In this document: in pieces, positions 56,850 to 64,000 of the stretch | Position numbering within the stretch: position 1 is the first letter of the stretch | Layout of the letters: each line of letters begins with the position of its first letter | NCBI RefSeq assembly: GCF_001693435.1 | Contig: NZ_CM004509.1 | Location: forward strand, 2,542,001-2,606,000 | DNA length: 64,000 nucleotides | DNA from: Gilliamella sp. wkB7 | Lineage (GTDB): Bacteria > Pseudomonadota > Gammaproteobacteria > Enterobacterales > Orbaceae | Reading direction: 5' to 3' | The notes under the pieces: generated by a model | Databases searched by the model: none | What the model was told of the DNA's origin: nothing | What the model saw: only the letters and a program-made list of their open reading frames with translations | Made by a program: the position numbers and the translations under genes

Positions 56850-57146
56850 TTAACTCATTCCATATTGTTTTAATTTTTTGCGAAGCGTACCACGGTTGAT
56901 ACCAAGCATGTTTGCTGCGCGAGTTTGATTACCGCGTGTATATTGCATAACCATATCAAGGAATGGATGTTCAACTTCAGCTAACACTAATTCATATAGA
57001 TCAGTCGGATCTTCACCATTTAATTGAGATAAATAGTTTTTCAAAGCTTGTTTAACTGAATCTCGCAATGGCTTTTGTGTTATTTGGTCCTGCGAATTTA
57101 CAGTTGTAAATTTAAGTGCTGCAGCTGTAACGCGTTGTTCTGACAT
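56850..57146 (-). CDS. fis: DNA-binding protein Fis
   Basis: Fis is a nucleoid protein and growth-phase regulator that bends DNA and activates rRNA promoters. The 98 residues equal the E. coli length. The helix-turn-helix near the C-terminus is [20 protein letters not shown], and the core [20 protein letters not shown] is intact. It lies eight bases after dusB, the classic dusB-fis operon. Confidence 0.98.
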   Translation of the reverse strand: MSEQRVTAAALKFTTVNSQDQITQKPLRDSVKQALKNYLSQLNGEDPTDLYELVLAEVEHPFLDMVMQYTRGNQTRAANMLGINRGTLRKKLKQYGMS

Positions 57147-57153
57147 AGTATTC

Positions 57154-58161
57154 TTAACTCTTTTGGTTGTTTCTAATTTGACTAAAAAATGCTATTAGTG
57201 TTTTAACTTGCTCACTTGAATTGCTAAGTACACTAAATAAGCGCCTTAATTGATCGCTATCAGCATAATCCTTGGTATACCAATTTACATGCTTTCTGGC
57301 AATCCTCAATCCTTTATATTCTCCGTAAAGCCGATAAAGTTCATCAAGGTGCGATAAAACCACTTGCTCCACCTCATCAACACTTTTACTTTTTTTTAAC
57401 TGTCCATGTGATAGATAGAATGCAATTTCTTCAAATATCCAAGGCCGACCCTGTGCCGCACGGCCGATCATTATAGCATCAGCTTGCGTATATTGAAAAA
57501 CTTCTTTTGCTTGTTCAGGTGTACGAATATCACCATTAGCAATAACCGGAATCGTAACCTTTTCCTTGACTGCTTTTATTGACTCATATTCTGCTACACC
57601 ATTGTATAAGCAAGCACGAGTACGCCCATGAATAGTAATAGCCTTTATGCCACAATCTTGGGCTATTTGTGCTATCTCAATGCAATTTCTATTATCTTTA
57701 TTCCATCCAGTCCGCGTTTTCAATGTTACCGGTACATCAACTGCGCCGACAACTTTCTGCAAAATTTTTTTTACTAGTTCTGGATACTGCATTAATGCAG
57801 AGCCAGCTAACTTTTTATTAACTTTTTTAGCTGGGCAACCCATATTGATGTCAATCAATTGAGCGCCATGTTTGACATTAAATTCCGCAGCCTTAGCCAT
57901 CTCATCAGGATCTGACCCAACAATTTGTACAGCCCGAATACCAACATCATCATTTGAGATCATTCTCAATGCAGATTTATCTGTATGCCAAACATCTGAA
58001 TTTGCTAAAAACATTTCTGAGACTGTCATTCCTGCACCATATCGATAACATAATTTACGAAATGGTTTATCGCTGATTCCAGCCATTGGTGCAGCAATTA
58101 AATTATTTTTTAATTTAATTTCACCAATTTTTAGCAAATTAAGGGCGGCTATATTACGCAT
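57154..58161 (-). CDS. dusB: tRNA dihydrouridine synthase B (DusB)
   Basis: DusB reduces specific uridines in tRNA with FMN. The 335 residues show [15 protein letters not shown], the catalytic Cys in [29 protein letters not shown], and [14 protein letters not shown]. It follows prmA by 36 bases and precedes fis. Confidence 0.96.
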   Translation of the reverse strand: MRNIAALNLLKIGEIKLKNNLIAAPMAGISDKPFRKLCYRYGAGMTVSEMFLANSDVWHTDKSALRMISNDDVGIRAVQIVGSDPDEMAKAAEFNVKHGAQLIDINMGCPAKKVNKKLAGSALMQYPELVKKILQKVVGAVDVPVTLKTRTGWNKDNRNCIEIAQIAQDCGIKAITIHGRTRACLYNGVAEYESIKAVKEKVTIPVIANGDIRTPEQAKEVFQYTQADAIMIGRAAQGRPWIFEEIAFYLSHGQLKKSKSVDEVEQVVLSHLDELYRLYGEYKGLRIARKHVNWYTKDYADSDQLRRLFSVLSNSSEQVKTLIAFFSQIRNNQKS

Positions 58162-58197
58162 TTTTTCTCAAACTTAAAAGGGGGTAATGTTAATTTT

Positions 58198-59064
58198 TTA
58201 CTTTTTTTTACCAGTAATACGGCACCATTCGTCTTGTTCAACGACAGGATCTAAATCAAAATGTGTTTGATAAGCACTACAAACACTTGATGACTGGGTT
58301 GCCAAAATACCAGATAAGCCTAGTTGACCGTGGGATTTTACAAGTTTATTTATTTGTGGCTCAAGCTCTTTTAAAGGACCAGCTAGGATATTTGCAACAA
58401 CTACATCTGCTTGTAAATTATCAGGAATATCTTTAGCTAAATAAAGTTCTATCTTGTCATCGACACTATTACGTTGTGCATTATCATAACTAGCTTGAAT
58501 TGCTTGAGGATCGATATCGATACCAATTACGCGTTTTGCGCCTAATTTTAATGCTGCTATAGCCAATATGCCAGAACCACAACCATAATCAATAACTAAT
58601 TTATTATTCAACTCTAAGCTTTCTAGCCAAGTTAAGCATAAGGCAGTAGTGGGATGCGTACCAGTACCGAATGCTAAACCTGGATCTAACATGACATTAA
58701 CCGCATTGGGGTCAGGAACATCACGCCAACTTGGGCAAATCCAAAGTCGTTGACCAAACTGCATAGGATGAAAGTTATCCATCCATTCACGTTCCCAATC
58801 TTTGTCTTCCAATTGTTCAATTTTATAAGAATATTGCTCAAGATTTAATATTGCTTTTAACTCATCAGTATTGGTTTGAGCATCATAAAGACCCACAACA
58901 TCTGTATTGCCCCAAAGCTTTGTTTCGCCAGGTAAGGGCTCAAAAACAGGGTTATCATAGGTATCTTGAAATGTAACTGATACCGCACCAGATTGTTCTA
59001 ATTGTTCGCTAATTTCTTCTGCAAATTCGCTAGTCGTATTAATTCTGAGTTGAATCCAAGGCAT
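58198..59064 (-). CDS. prmA: Ribosomal protein L11 methyltransferase (PrmA)
   Basis: PrmA trimethylates ribosomal protein L11 using SAM. A substrate-recognition N-domain ([20 protein letters not shown]) is followed by [19 protein letters not shown] and a Rossmann methyltransferase domain with [20 protein letters not shown] and [10 protein letters not shown]. The frame is open from 59097, but ATG 59064 gives the conserved MPWIQL start and the E. coli-like 288-residue length. It overlaps the panF end by 26 bases. Confidence 0.96.
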   Translation of the reverse strand: MPWIQLRINTTSEFAEEISEQLEQSGAVSVTFQDTYDNPVFEPLPGETKLWGNTDVVGLYDAQTNTDELKAILNLEQYSYKIEQLEDKDWEREWMDNFHPMQFGQRLWICPSWRDVPDPNAVNVMLDPGLAFGTGTHPTTALCLTWLESLELNNKLVIDYGCGSGILAIAALKLGAKRVIGIDIDPQAIQASYDNAQRNSVDDKIELYLAKDIPDNLQADVVVANILAGPLKELEPQINKLVKSHGQLGLSGILATQSSSVCSAYQTHFDLDPVVEQDEWCRITGKKK

Positions 59065-60490
59065 AATTTTTTCCCGAGTTGCCAAACATGTTGGCAATTA
59101 TAAAAACAAATAATCCAATAATCAGTGAAGGAACAATTGGATGGAAAGAGTAAATTTTACTATTATAAGCAGCTAATAGAGTATAGCTAATAGCTCCAGC
59201 AAACATTGAGCATAACGCCCCTGTTGCATTGGCGTTTTTCCAATATAGACCTAACACCAATGGCCATAAAAATACAGCTTCAAGTCCACCAAAAGCCAGT
59301 AAATTTAACCAGATAATCATATCAGGAGGATTCCAAGCTGCTAAAATAAGCAAACCACCAAAAATAATGGTAATGATGATCGACGCGCGGGTTAACAGTT
59401 TATCATTATAATTAGTATCAGGTTTTATACTTAAAAACAGATCTTTTATTAATACAGATGAAACCTGTAATAATTGAGCATTAATTGTAGACATAATTGC
59501 AGCCAATGGTGCAGCTAAAAAGATACCAGCAGCTAATGGCGGCATAACATTAATAATGAGTGTTGGAACGATTTGATCTGGTATCGTTAAATCATCAATA
59601 ATAGCACGTCCAAGCGCGCCAGATAGATGCATAGTTAACATAATAATGGTAACGACAATCGTACCAATAATGATGCCTTGATGCACGGCTTTACTATCTT
59701 TATATGCCATACAACGCACGGCAGTGTGCGGTAACCCAACCACCCCAAAACAGACTAATATCCAAAAAGAAGTCATAAAAGGAAAGTCCATAAAATTATC
59801 TGGACCTTGTGGTGTTAAAAGTGCTGGATTAATTTCATTTAAACGATGAATAATCGCTGATATTCCGCCACCTGCATAAATAATAGCAGTTAATAGCAAA
59901 ATTGCACCAATAATCATTACTAAACCTTGAAAAGCATCGTTTAAAATGCTTGCTCTAAAGCCTCCAAATGCGGTATAGATAACGGTGCCAACGCCAAAAA
60001 TTAGTAACCCAATGTCATATGGAATGCCAACTGACGATTCCAACAAACGAGCACCACCAACAAACTGAACTGTCATAGCGCCAACAAAAGCAATCACTAA
60101 TGCGATACTGGCAAACCAAACGATAATTTTGCTTTTATAGTGAGCATAAAGCATGTCACTTAACGTTATCGCATTATATTTACGCGCCAAAATAGCAAAT
60201 TTTTTACCCAAAATCCCTAAAGAAAGTAAGACGGTAGGCACTTGAATCATCGACAACAATACCCAACCAAGTCCATATTTATAAGCCGCACCTGGACCAC
60301 CGATAAACGAACTTGCACTAATATAAGTGGCCGCTAAGGTCATAGCGAGTAAAAAACCGCCCATGGTTCGATTACCAATAAAATAATCGGTAAATTGATT
60401 AACTTTTTTACGTTTTGCATAAGCATAAATTGATAATGCAAACACAAAAATAAGATAAATAACTAGAGGTAAAATAATATCTAAATGCAT
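59039..60490 (-). CDS. panF: Sodium/pantothenate symporter (PanF)
   Basis: PanF imports pantothenate, the coenzyme A precursor, with sodium. The 483-residue SSS-family protein has about 13 hydrophobic helices and strongly conserved segments such as [39 protein letters not shown] and [19 protein letters not shown]. It follows yhdT after seven bases. Confidence 0.96.
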   Translation of the reverse strand: MHLDIILPLVIYLIFVFALSIYAYAKRKKVNQFTDYFIGNRTMGGFLLAMTLAATYISASSFIGGPGAAYKYGLGWVLLSMIQVPTVLLSLGILGKKFAILARKYNAITLSDMLYAHYKSKIIVWFASIALVIAFVGAMTVQFVGGARLLESSVGIPYDIGLLIFGVGTVIYTAFGGFRASILNDAFQGLVMIIGAILLLTAIIYAGGGISAIIHRLNEINPALLTPQGPDNFMDFPFMTSFWILVCFGVVGLPHTAVRCMAYKDSKAVHQGIIIGTIVVTIIMLTMHLSGALGRAIIDDLTIPDQIVPTLIINVMPPLAAGIFLAAPLAAIMSTINAQLLQVSSVLIKDLFLSIKPDTNYNDKLLTRASIIITIIFGGLLILAAWNPPDMIIWLNLLAFGGLEAVFLWPLVLGLYWKNANATGALCSMFAGAISYTLLAAYNSKIYSFHPIVPSLIIGLFVFIIANMFGNSGKNYALDSTQN

Positions 60491-60497
60491 TTTTTAA

Positions 60498-60734
60498 TCA
60501 CTTAGTTTGCTCTAATGAGATGTTTTTGAATTGAAATTTTACAATGATCCAACACAATAAAATAAAACCTAATGGGACCATTATGCAAGATAGCTCAAAC
60601 CACAAAGGAAACCCTAAAAAGCCAATGCTATCCCCGACAAAATAAGCACAAATAATCCACCCAATTAGGTAGATAATGGTTAACAACAGTGATAGTTTAG
60701 CTTCTTTATTTGCTTGCTGGTAACGTGGATCCAT
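60498..60734 (-). CDS. yhdT: YhdT-family small membrane protein
   Basis: A 78-residue protein with two hydrophobic helices (about 14-34 and 45-68) and the YhdT pattern RYQQANKEAKLSLLLTIIYL near the N-terminus. It precedes panF exactly as in E. coli. Function is unknown; a role with PanF is suggested by constant linkage only. Confidence 0.9.
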   Translation of the reverse strand: MDPRYQQANKEAKLSLLLTIIYLIGWIICAYFVGDSIGFLGFPLWFELSCIMVPLGFILLCWIIVKFQFKNISLEQTK

Positions 60735-60798
60735 AATGATTCATAGATGAATTGAAAGTGGCTTAGAGTAAAAGAAAGTGTTTAACTTAGCAAGCATG

Positions 60799-60813
60799 TT
60801 GCAATTTATGCAA
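60799..60813 (+). promoter_or_regulatory. Possible LysR-type (IlvY-like) operator upstream of ilvC
   Basis: TTGCAATTTATGCAA is a dyad (TTGCA, five bases, TGCAA) about 95 bases before the ilvC start, with a related TCGCAA half-site near 60840. IlvY, the usual LysR-type activator of ilvC, binds TTGCAA-type dyads. No ilvY gene is adjacent, so the match is only suggestive. Confidence 0.45.
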
Positions 60814-60907
60814 TATAATATTGTAAATATATCAATTTTCGCAACAATAAAACTACTATATCATGTTTCATGATTCGAAAATAAACAATGAACTCATGGA
60901 GAGAATG

Positions 60908-62386
60908 ATGTCAAATTATTTTAATACCCTAAATTTACGTGAAAAATTAGAACAATTAGGTCAATGCCGTTTTATGGCTCGTGATGAATTTGCTTCAGAA
61001 GCGAATTTTTTAAAAGGTAAAAAAATTGTGATTGTAGGTTGTGGTGCGCAAGGTCTTAATCAAGGTCTTAATATGCGTGATTCAGGATTGGATATCTCTT
61101 ACGCACTACGTAAAGAGGCTATTGCTGAAAAACGTGCATCATGGAAAAAAGCCACTGAAAATGGTTTTAAAGTTGGTACGTATGAAGAACTTATCCCTAC
61201 TGCGGATCTTGTAATTAACTTAACTCCAGACAAACAACACTCAGCGGTTGTTAAAGCTGTACAACCACTAATGAAACAAGGTGCGGCATTGGGTTATTCT
61301 CATGGGTTTAACATTGTTGAAGTGGGCGAAAAGATCCGTTCTGATATTACTGTTGTGATGGTCGCACCAAAATGTCCGGGTACCGAAGTGCGTGAAGAAT
61401 ATAAACGTGGTTTTGGTGTTCCGACACTGATTGCTGTTCACCCAGAAAATGATCCAAAAGGTGAAGGTCTAGCCATTGCTAAAGCATGGGCAGCTGCAAC
61501 GGGCGGACATCGTGCCGGTGTTTTACAATCATCATTTGTTGCCGAAGTTAAATCCGATCTAATGGGCGAACAAACCATTCTTTGCGGTATGTTACAAACA
61601 GGCTCACTACTTTGTTTTGATAAACTTGTTGCTGATGGTGTAGATCCTGCATATGCCTGTAAATTATTACAATTTGGTTGGGAAACTATCACCGAAGCAT
61701 TAAAACAAGGTGGTATAACTTTAATGATGGATCGTTTATCAAACCCAGCTAAATTACGCGCTAATGCTTTAGCGAAAGAATTAAAAGTGATCATGACTGA
61801 TCTTTATCGTAAACATATGGATGACATCATTTCAGGTGAATTTTCTTCAACGATGATGAAAGACTGGGCAAATGATGATGCAAACTTATTAAAATGGCGT
61901 AAAGAAACAGGTGAAACCGCATTTGAAAAAGCAGCAGAATATCAAGGCAAAATTGACGAACAAGCATACTTTGATCAAGGTGTGGTGATGGTAGCGATGG
62001 TTAAAGCGGGTGTTGAACTTGCCTTTGAAACCATGCTTGAATCAGGAATCTTACCAGAATCAGCTTACTATGAATCATTACACGAATTACCACTTATTGC
62101 TAACACTATTGCTCGTAAACGTTTATATGAAATGAATGTGGTAATTTCTGACACGGCTGAATATGGTAATTATCTATTTGCTAATGCAGCTGTACCACTA
62201 TTAAGAGAAAAATTTATGCCAATGTTACAAGCTGGTGATCTTGGCAAAGCAATTCCTGAAGGTAGTGTTGATAATGCGCAATTACGTGATGTAAATGAAG
62301 AAATCCGTAATCATCCAATTGAAAAAATAGGTCGCAAATTACGTAGCTACATGACCGATATGAAACGTATTAATGTAGCGAGTTAA
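60908..62386 (+). CDS. ilvC: Ketol-acid reductoisomerase, class II (IlvC)
   Basis: IlvC converts acetohydroxy acids to dihydroxy acids with NADPH, between the IlvGM and IlvD steps. The protein is the long class II form, 492 residues from ATG 60908, with a duplicated helical domain. The NADPH-binding motif is [17 protein letters not shown], followed by [15 protein letters not shown] and the metal-binding [16 protein letters not shown]. The frame is open from 60863, but GGAGAG before the double ATG and the conserved [12 protein letters not shown] start favour 60908. The 3' end is duplicated downstream. Confidence 0.97.
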   Translation: MSNYFNTLNLREKLEQLGQCRFMARDEFASEANFLKGKKIVIVGCGAQGLNQGLNMRDSGLDISYALRKEAIAEKRASWKKATENGFKVGTYEELIPTADLVINLTPDKQHSAVVKAVQPLMKQGAALGYSHGFNIVEVGEKIRSDITVVMVAPKCPGTEVREEYKRGFGVPTLIAVHPENDPKGEGLAIAKAWAAATGGHRAGVLQSSFVAEVKSDLMGEQTILCGMLQTGSLLCFDKLVADGVDPAYACKLLQFGWETITEALKQGGITLMMDRLSNPAKLRANALAKELKVIMTDLYRKHMDDIISGEFSSTMMKDWANDDANLLKWRKETGETAFEKAAEYQGKIDEQAYFDQGVVMVAMVKAGVELAFETMLESGILPESAYYESLHELPLIANTIARKRLYEMNVVISDTAEYGNYLFANAAVPLLREKFMPMLQAGDLGKAIPEGSVDNAQLRDVNEEIRNHPIEKIGRKLRSYMTDMKRINVAS

Positions 62387-62417
62387 ACGCTGAAATCGTT
62401 TAATTTTGATTAAAACC

Positions 62418-62440
62418 AAAGGTGCTAAATGCACCTTTTT
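62418..62440 (+). terminator. Terminator of ilvC
   Basis: AAAGGTGC and GCACCTTT pair around TAAAT and are followed by more T. It is 32 bases after the ilvC stop. Confidence 0.9.
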
Positions 62441-62452
62441 ATATTTTAATTT

Positions 62453-62492
62453 TGTAAAAAAGTTTCAGGTCATGCCTACGTTTTAGTAAAAA
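62453..62492 (+). repeat. Dispersed repeat, copy C
   Basis: TGTAAAAAAGTTTCAGGT, then CATGCCTACGTTTTAGTA. It follows the ilvC terminator and is identical to copy D across this core. Confidence 0.9.
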
Positions 62493-62534
62493 ATGATTAG
62501 ATTGAAAAAATCGATATTTTATTTTTATAGAATT

Positions 62535-62626
62535 AGAAGAAACGATCTAGGATTAACTGATCGAAAAATTAGGTCGTGATTACATAGCTACATGACCGAT
62601 ATGAAACGTATTAATGTAGCCAGTTA
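62535..62626 (+). pseudogene. ilvC 3'-end remnant
   Basis: The second copy of the ilvC tail. Its last 13 codons (62586-62624) still encode [13 protein letters not shown] and a stop, identical in protein to the true ilvC end with one synonymous change (GCC for GCG). The upstream part is diverged and lacks a start, so it is a non-functional duplicate. Confidence 0.8.
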
Positions 62627-62659
62627 AGTACTGAGACAGGTTAATTCTGGTTAAAACAC

Positions 62660-62682
62660 AAGGTGCTAAATGGCACCTTTTT
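62660..62682 (+). terminator. Duplicate ilvC terminator
   Basis: AAGGTGC and GCACCTTTTT pair around TAAATG. It is the duplicated copy of the ilvC terminator and gives a second barrier before zapC. Confidence 0.85.
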
Positions 62683-62694
62683 ATATTTTAACTT

Positions 62695-62736
62695 TGTAAA
62701 AAAGTTTCAGGTCATGCCTACGTTTTAGTAAAAAAA
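62695..62736 (+). repeat. Dispersed repeat, copy D
   Basis: Same core as copy C (TGTAAAAAAGTTTCAGGT then CATGCCTACGTTTTAGTA), followed by an A run. It was carried along by the tandem duplication of the ilvC 3' end. Confidence 0.9.
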
Positions 62737-62925
62737 ACGCATTGAATTCAATAAGATCTAAAAATAGTGACAAGATCATATTTAGATCATTTTAATTGAT
62801 CAGATATGATCATAAAGTTTTTAAAAATTAGGTAATTAAAATTTTTTTATTTTAATTTCTTATTTATTTCTTATTTAAATTATGTTATCTTTCAGCATTT
62901 GCTTATATTAGGGGGTAATATATCA

Positions 62926-63507
62926 ATGAAGATGGCTTTTCGACCAACTGATGGTTGGCGTTGGTATTTTGATCGTGAATACGATAGTTTAATGCTGGAA
63001 GTTTCATCTGATATGTTGTTCCGTTCTTGTTATCCAAGTAAAATGCTAATTCCTGATGTTTTTAGTGAATTTGCTTTTTCTGTTAGTGATGCTGCATCTT
63101 ATTATCAGTTTCACAATAGTTGTCATTCATTAAATTTGACAGAATCACAAAAAATTCAATTATCAATTAACGCCATTGTCGCAGCTAATTTTTTAAAGCC
63201 GCAAATGCCAAAAAGTTGGTATTTTTCTCAACAATCCATTGAATATATACCAAAAGTGGCTGATATCGTTAAAGTTCATATGCAAGAAGATGGATTTGAA
63301 GTTTGTATGATGGTTGTTGAAGTTGGTGTACATGCATCATTGTGTATTATTGCTCAACCAACTTTTTTCTCTATGAATAAAACTTTCTATTTTTCAGAGG
63401 CGATTAAGGTAATGAATGATAGACTGGCTTTAGCGCAACAATTTACCCAACCAGATAATTCAATGGTTTTAGATGATAAAGAACTAGAATTAAAGGCAAT
63501 TTCCTAA
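62926..63507 (+). CDS. zapC: Cell division protein ZapC
   Basis: ZapC binds and stabilises FtsZ protofilaments at the division ring. The protein matches the family along its length: FRPTDGWRWYFDREYDSLML, MLFRSCYPSKMLIPD, LKPQMPKSWYFS and SEAIKVMNDRLALA. The frame is open from a TTG at 62899, but ATG 62926 follows GGGGGTAATATATCA. The next ATG (62932) would match the E. coli start residue by residue but is 16 bases from the ribosome-binding site. It is transcribed alone after the duplicated ilvC terminators. Confidence 0.92.
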   Translation: MKMAFRPTDGWRWYFDREYDSLMLEVSSDMLFRSCYPSKMLIPDVFSEFAFSVSDAASYYQFHNSCHSLNLTESQKIQLSINAIVAANFLKPQMPKSWYFSQQSIEYIPKVADIVKVHMQEDGFEVCMMVVEVGVHASLCIIAQPTFFSMNKTFYFSEAIKVMNDRLALAQQFTQPDNSMVLDDKELELKAIS

Positions 63508-63527
63508 TTTTCAAACTTAATTTAAAG

Positions 63528-63548
63528 TGAGTAGTTATTCTCTACTCA
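63528..63548 (+). terminator. Hairpin after zapC
   Basis: TGAGTAG and CTACTCA form a perfect seven-pair stem around TTATTCT, about 20 bases after the zapC stop. The following sequence (TTCCTATTT) is only moderately T-rich. Confidence 0.6.
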
Positions 63549-64000
63549 TTCCTATTTAATCCATTCTTCTTTTGATTAACACCTGTAATTCAGATTTTAA
63601 TTAGTATTGAATATTATATCCTATACTTTTTAATCGTAATTTGGTTAATGATTAGCGTTGCCCTAAAAAGGTAGTTTTTGCAGTGATGATTCACTTTTTG
63701 CTTTGGCGTTTTTCTGTTAGCCAATATATTTTATTATTCATATGAAAGTCATATAAATCCATTAAAGATAATCTGAATCCTGATTTTCTGACTTCTTTTA
63801 GCTGCTAATCCTATGCATCAATAGTTAAAGGGTTTACGATAAATAAAAAACTTTTTAAACATCCAGTGTAACTTTATCTTTATACGATAATTTTAATACT
63901 TACATTCATTAATTTTTTGAATTTATTAATTAAATATTTGATTTTTAGATAATTATTTTAATGGTTTTATGATGATATCACTCATAGGTATACAACTACA
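63549..64000. other. Non-coding right end of the window
   Basis: About 450 AT-rich bases with no ORF of useful length, repeat or RNA that I can recognise. It may contain the promoter of a gene beyond the window. Confidence 0.5.

Larger units (their letters stand above)
62297..62738 (+). repeat. Tandem duplication of the ilvC 3' end, terminator and repeat element
   Basis: Two units with a 241-base period (about 62297-62498 and 62535-62738). Each holds the end of the ilvC reading frame, a terminator with the stem GGTGC/GCACC and one copy of the dispersed repeat. The best-conserved part runs from TAGCTACATGACCGATATGA to the end of the repeat element. The junction between units (62499-62534) is unrelated to either. 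Confidence 0.85.

Overview
The window is an AT-rich stretch (intergenic DNA is strongly AT-rich, coding DNA less so) of a gammaproteobacterial chromosome. Most housekeeping genes read as clear orthologues of Enterobacterales proteins, and several gene neighbourhoods match E. coli (yhdT-panF-prmA-dusB-fis, zipA-ligA, yebC-ruvC, ribA divergent from pgpB-lapA-lapB, ilvGMEDA, rbsDACBKR). The combination of low GC, enterobacteria-like gene content and a type VI secretion cluster fits Orbales, for example a Gilliamella-like insect-gut symbiont. That placement is inferred from composition and recognition of families, not from a database search.

Layout: (1) 0.9-20.7 kb, a plus-strand type VI secretion (T6SS) cluster: tssB-tssC-tssK-tssL-(IcmF-like/OmpA anchor)-hcp-clpV, a terminator, then PAAR-(unknown membrane protein)-tssM-tssA-tssF-tssG-tssJ-tssE. 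Every core part is present except VgrG (TssI), and no effector/immunity pair is visible. (2) 21.3-23.7 kb, a lactate/2-hydroxyacid dehydrogenase-like gene and a Gfo/Idh/MocA oxidoreductase. (3) 23.9-30.7 kb, the minus-strand branched-chain amino-acid operon ilvLGMEDA. I reconstruct a 25-codon Ile/Val-rich leader peptide (30571-30648) and a complete attenuator with mutually exclusive hairpins. (4) 31.4-35.2 kb, a YghA-type dehydrogenase, two paralogous small lipoproteins and an MFS transporter. (5) 35.3-44.3 kb, housekeeping genes: roxA, a TatD-family nuclease, lapB, lapA, pgpB, ribA, a small tautomerase, luxS, ligA, zipA. (6) 44.7-49.2 kb, an AcrAB-type RND efflux pump. (7) 49.3-50.6 kb, yebC-ruvC. 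(8) 50.8-56.8 kb, a full ribose operon with a CRP-like site and a perfect palindromic RbsR-type operator. (9) 56.8-60.7 kb, yhdT-panF-prmA-dusB-fis. (10) 60.9-63.5 kb, ilvC, a tandemly duplicated ilvC 3' end, and zapC.

Functional themes are contact-dependent competition (T6SS), branched-chain amino-acid synthesis with attenuation control, ribose uptake and phosphorylation, envelope and division functions (LapAB, PgpB, ZipA, ZapC) and AI-2 signalling (LuxS). The less expected signals are: a 36-42 bp dispersed repeat with four copies, all at the edges of ilv loci and two of them bracketing the ilv operon as direct repeats; the fused IcmF-like/OmpA T6SS anchor; TssM without a P-loop; a tandem pair of inner-membrane-type lipoproteins of unknown function; and the duplicated ilvC tail. 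No tRNA, rRNA, CRISPR array, insertion sequence or prophage gene was seen.
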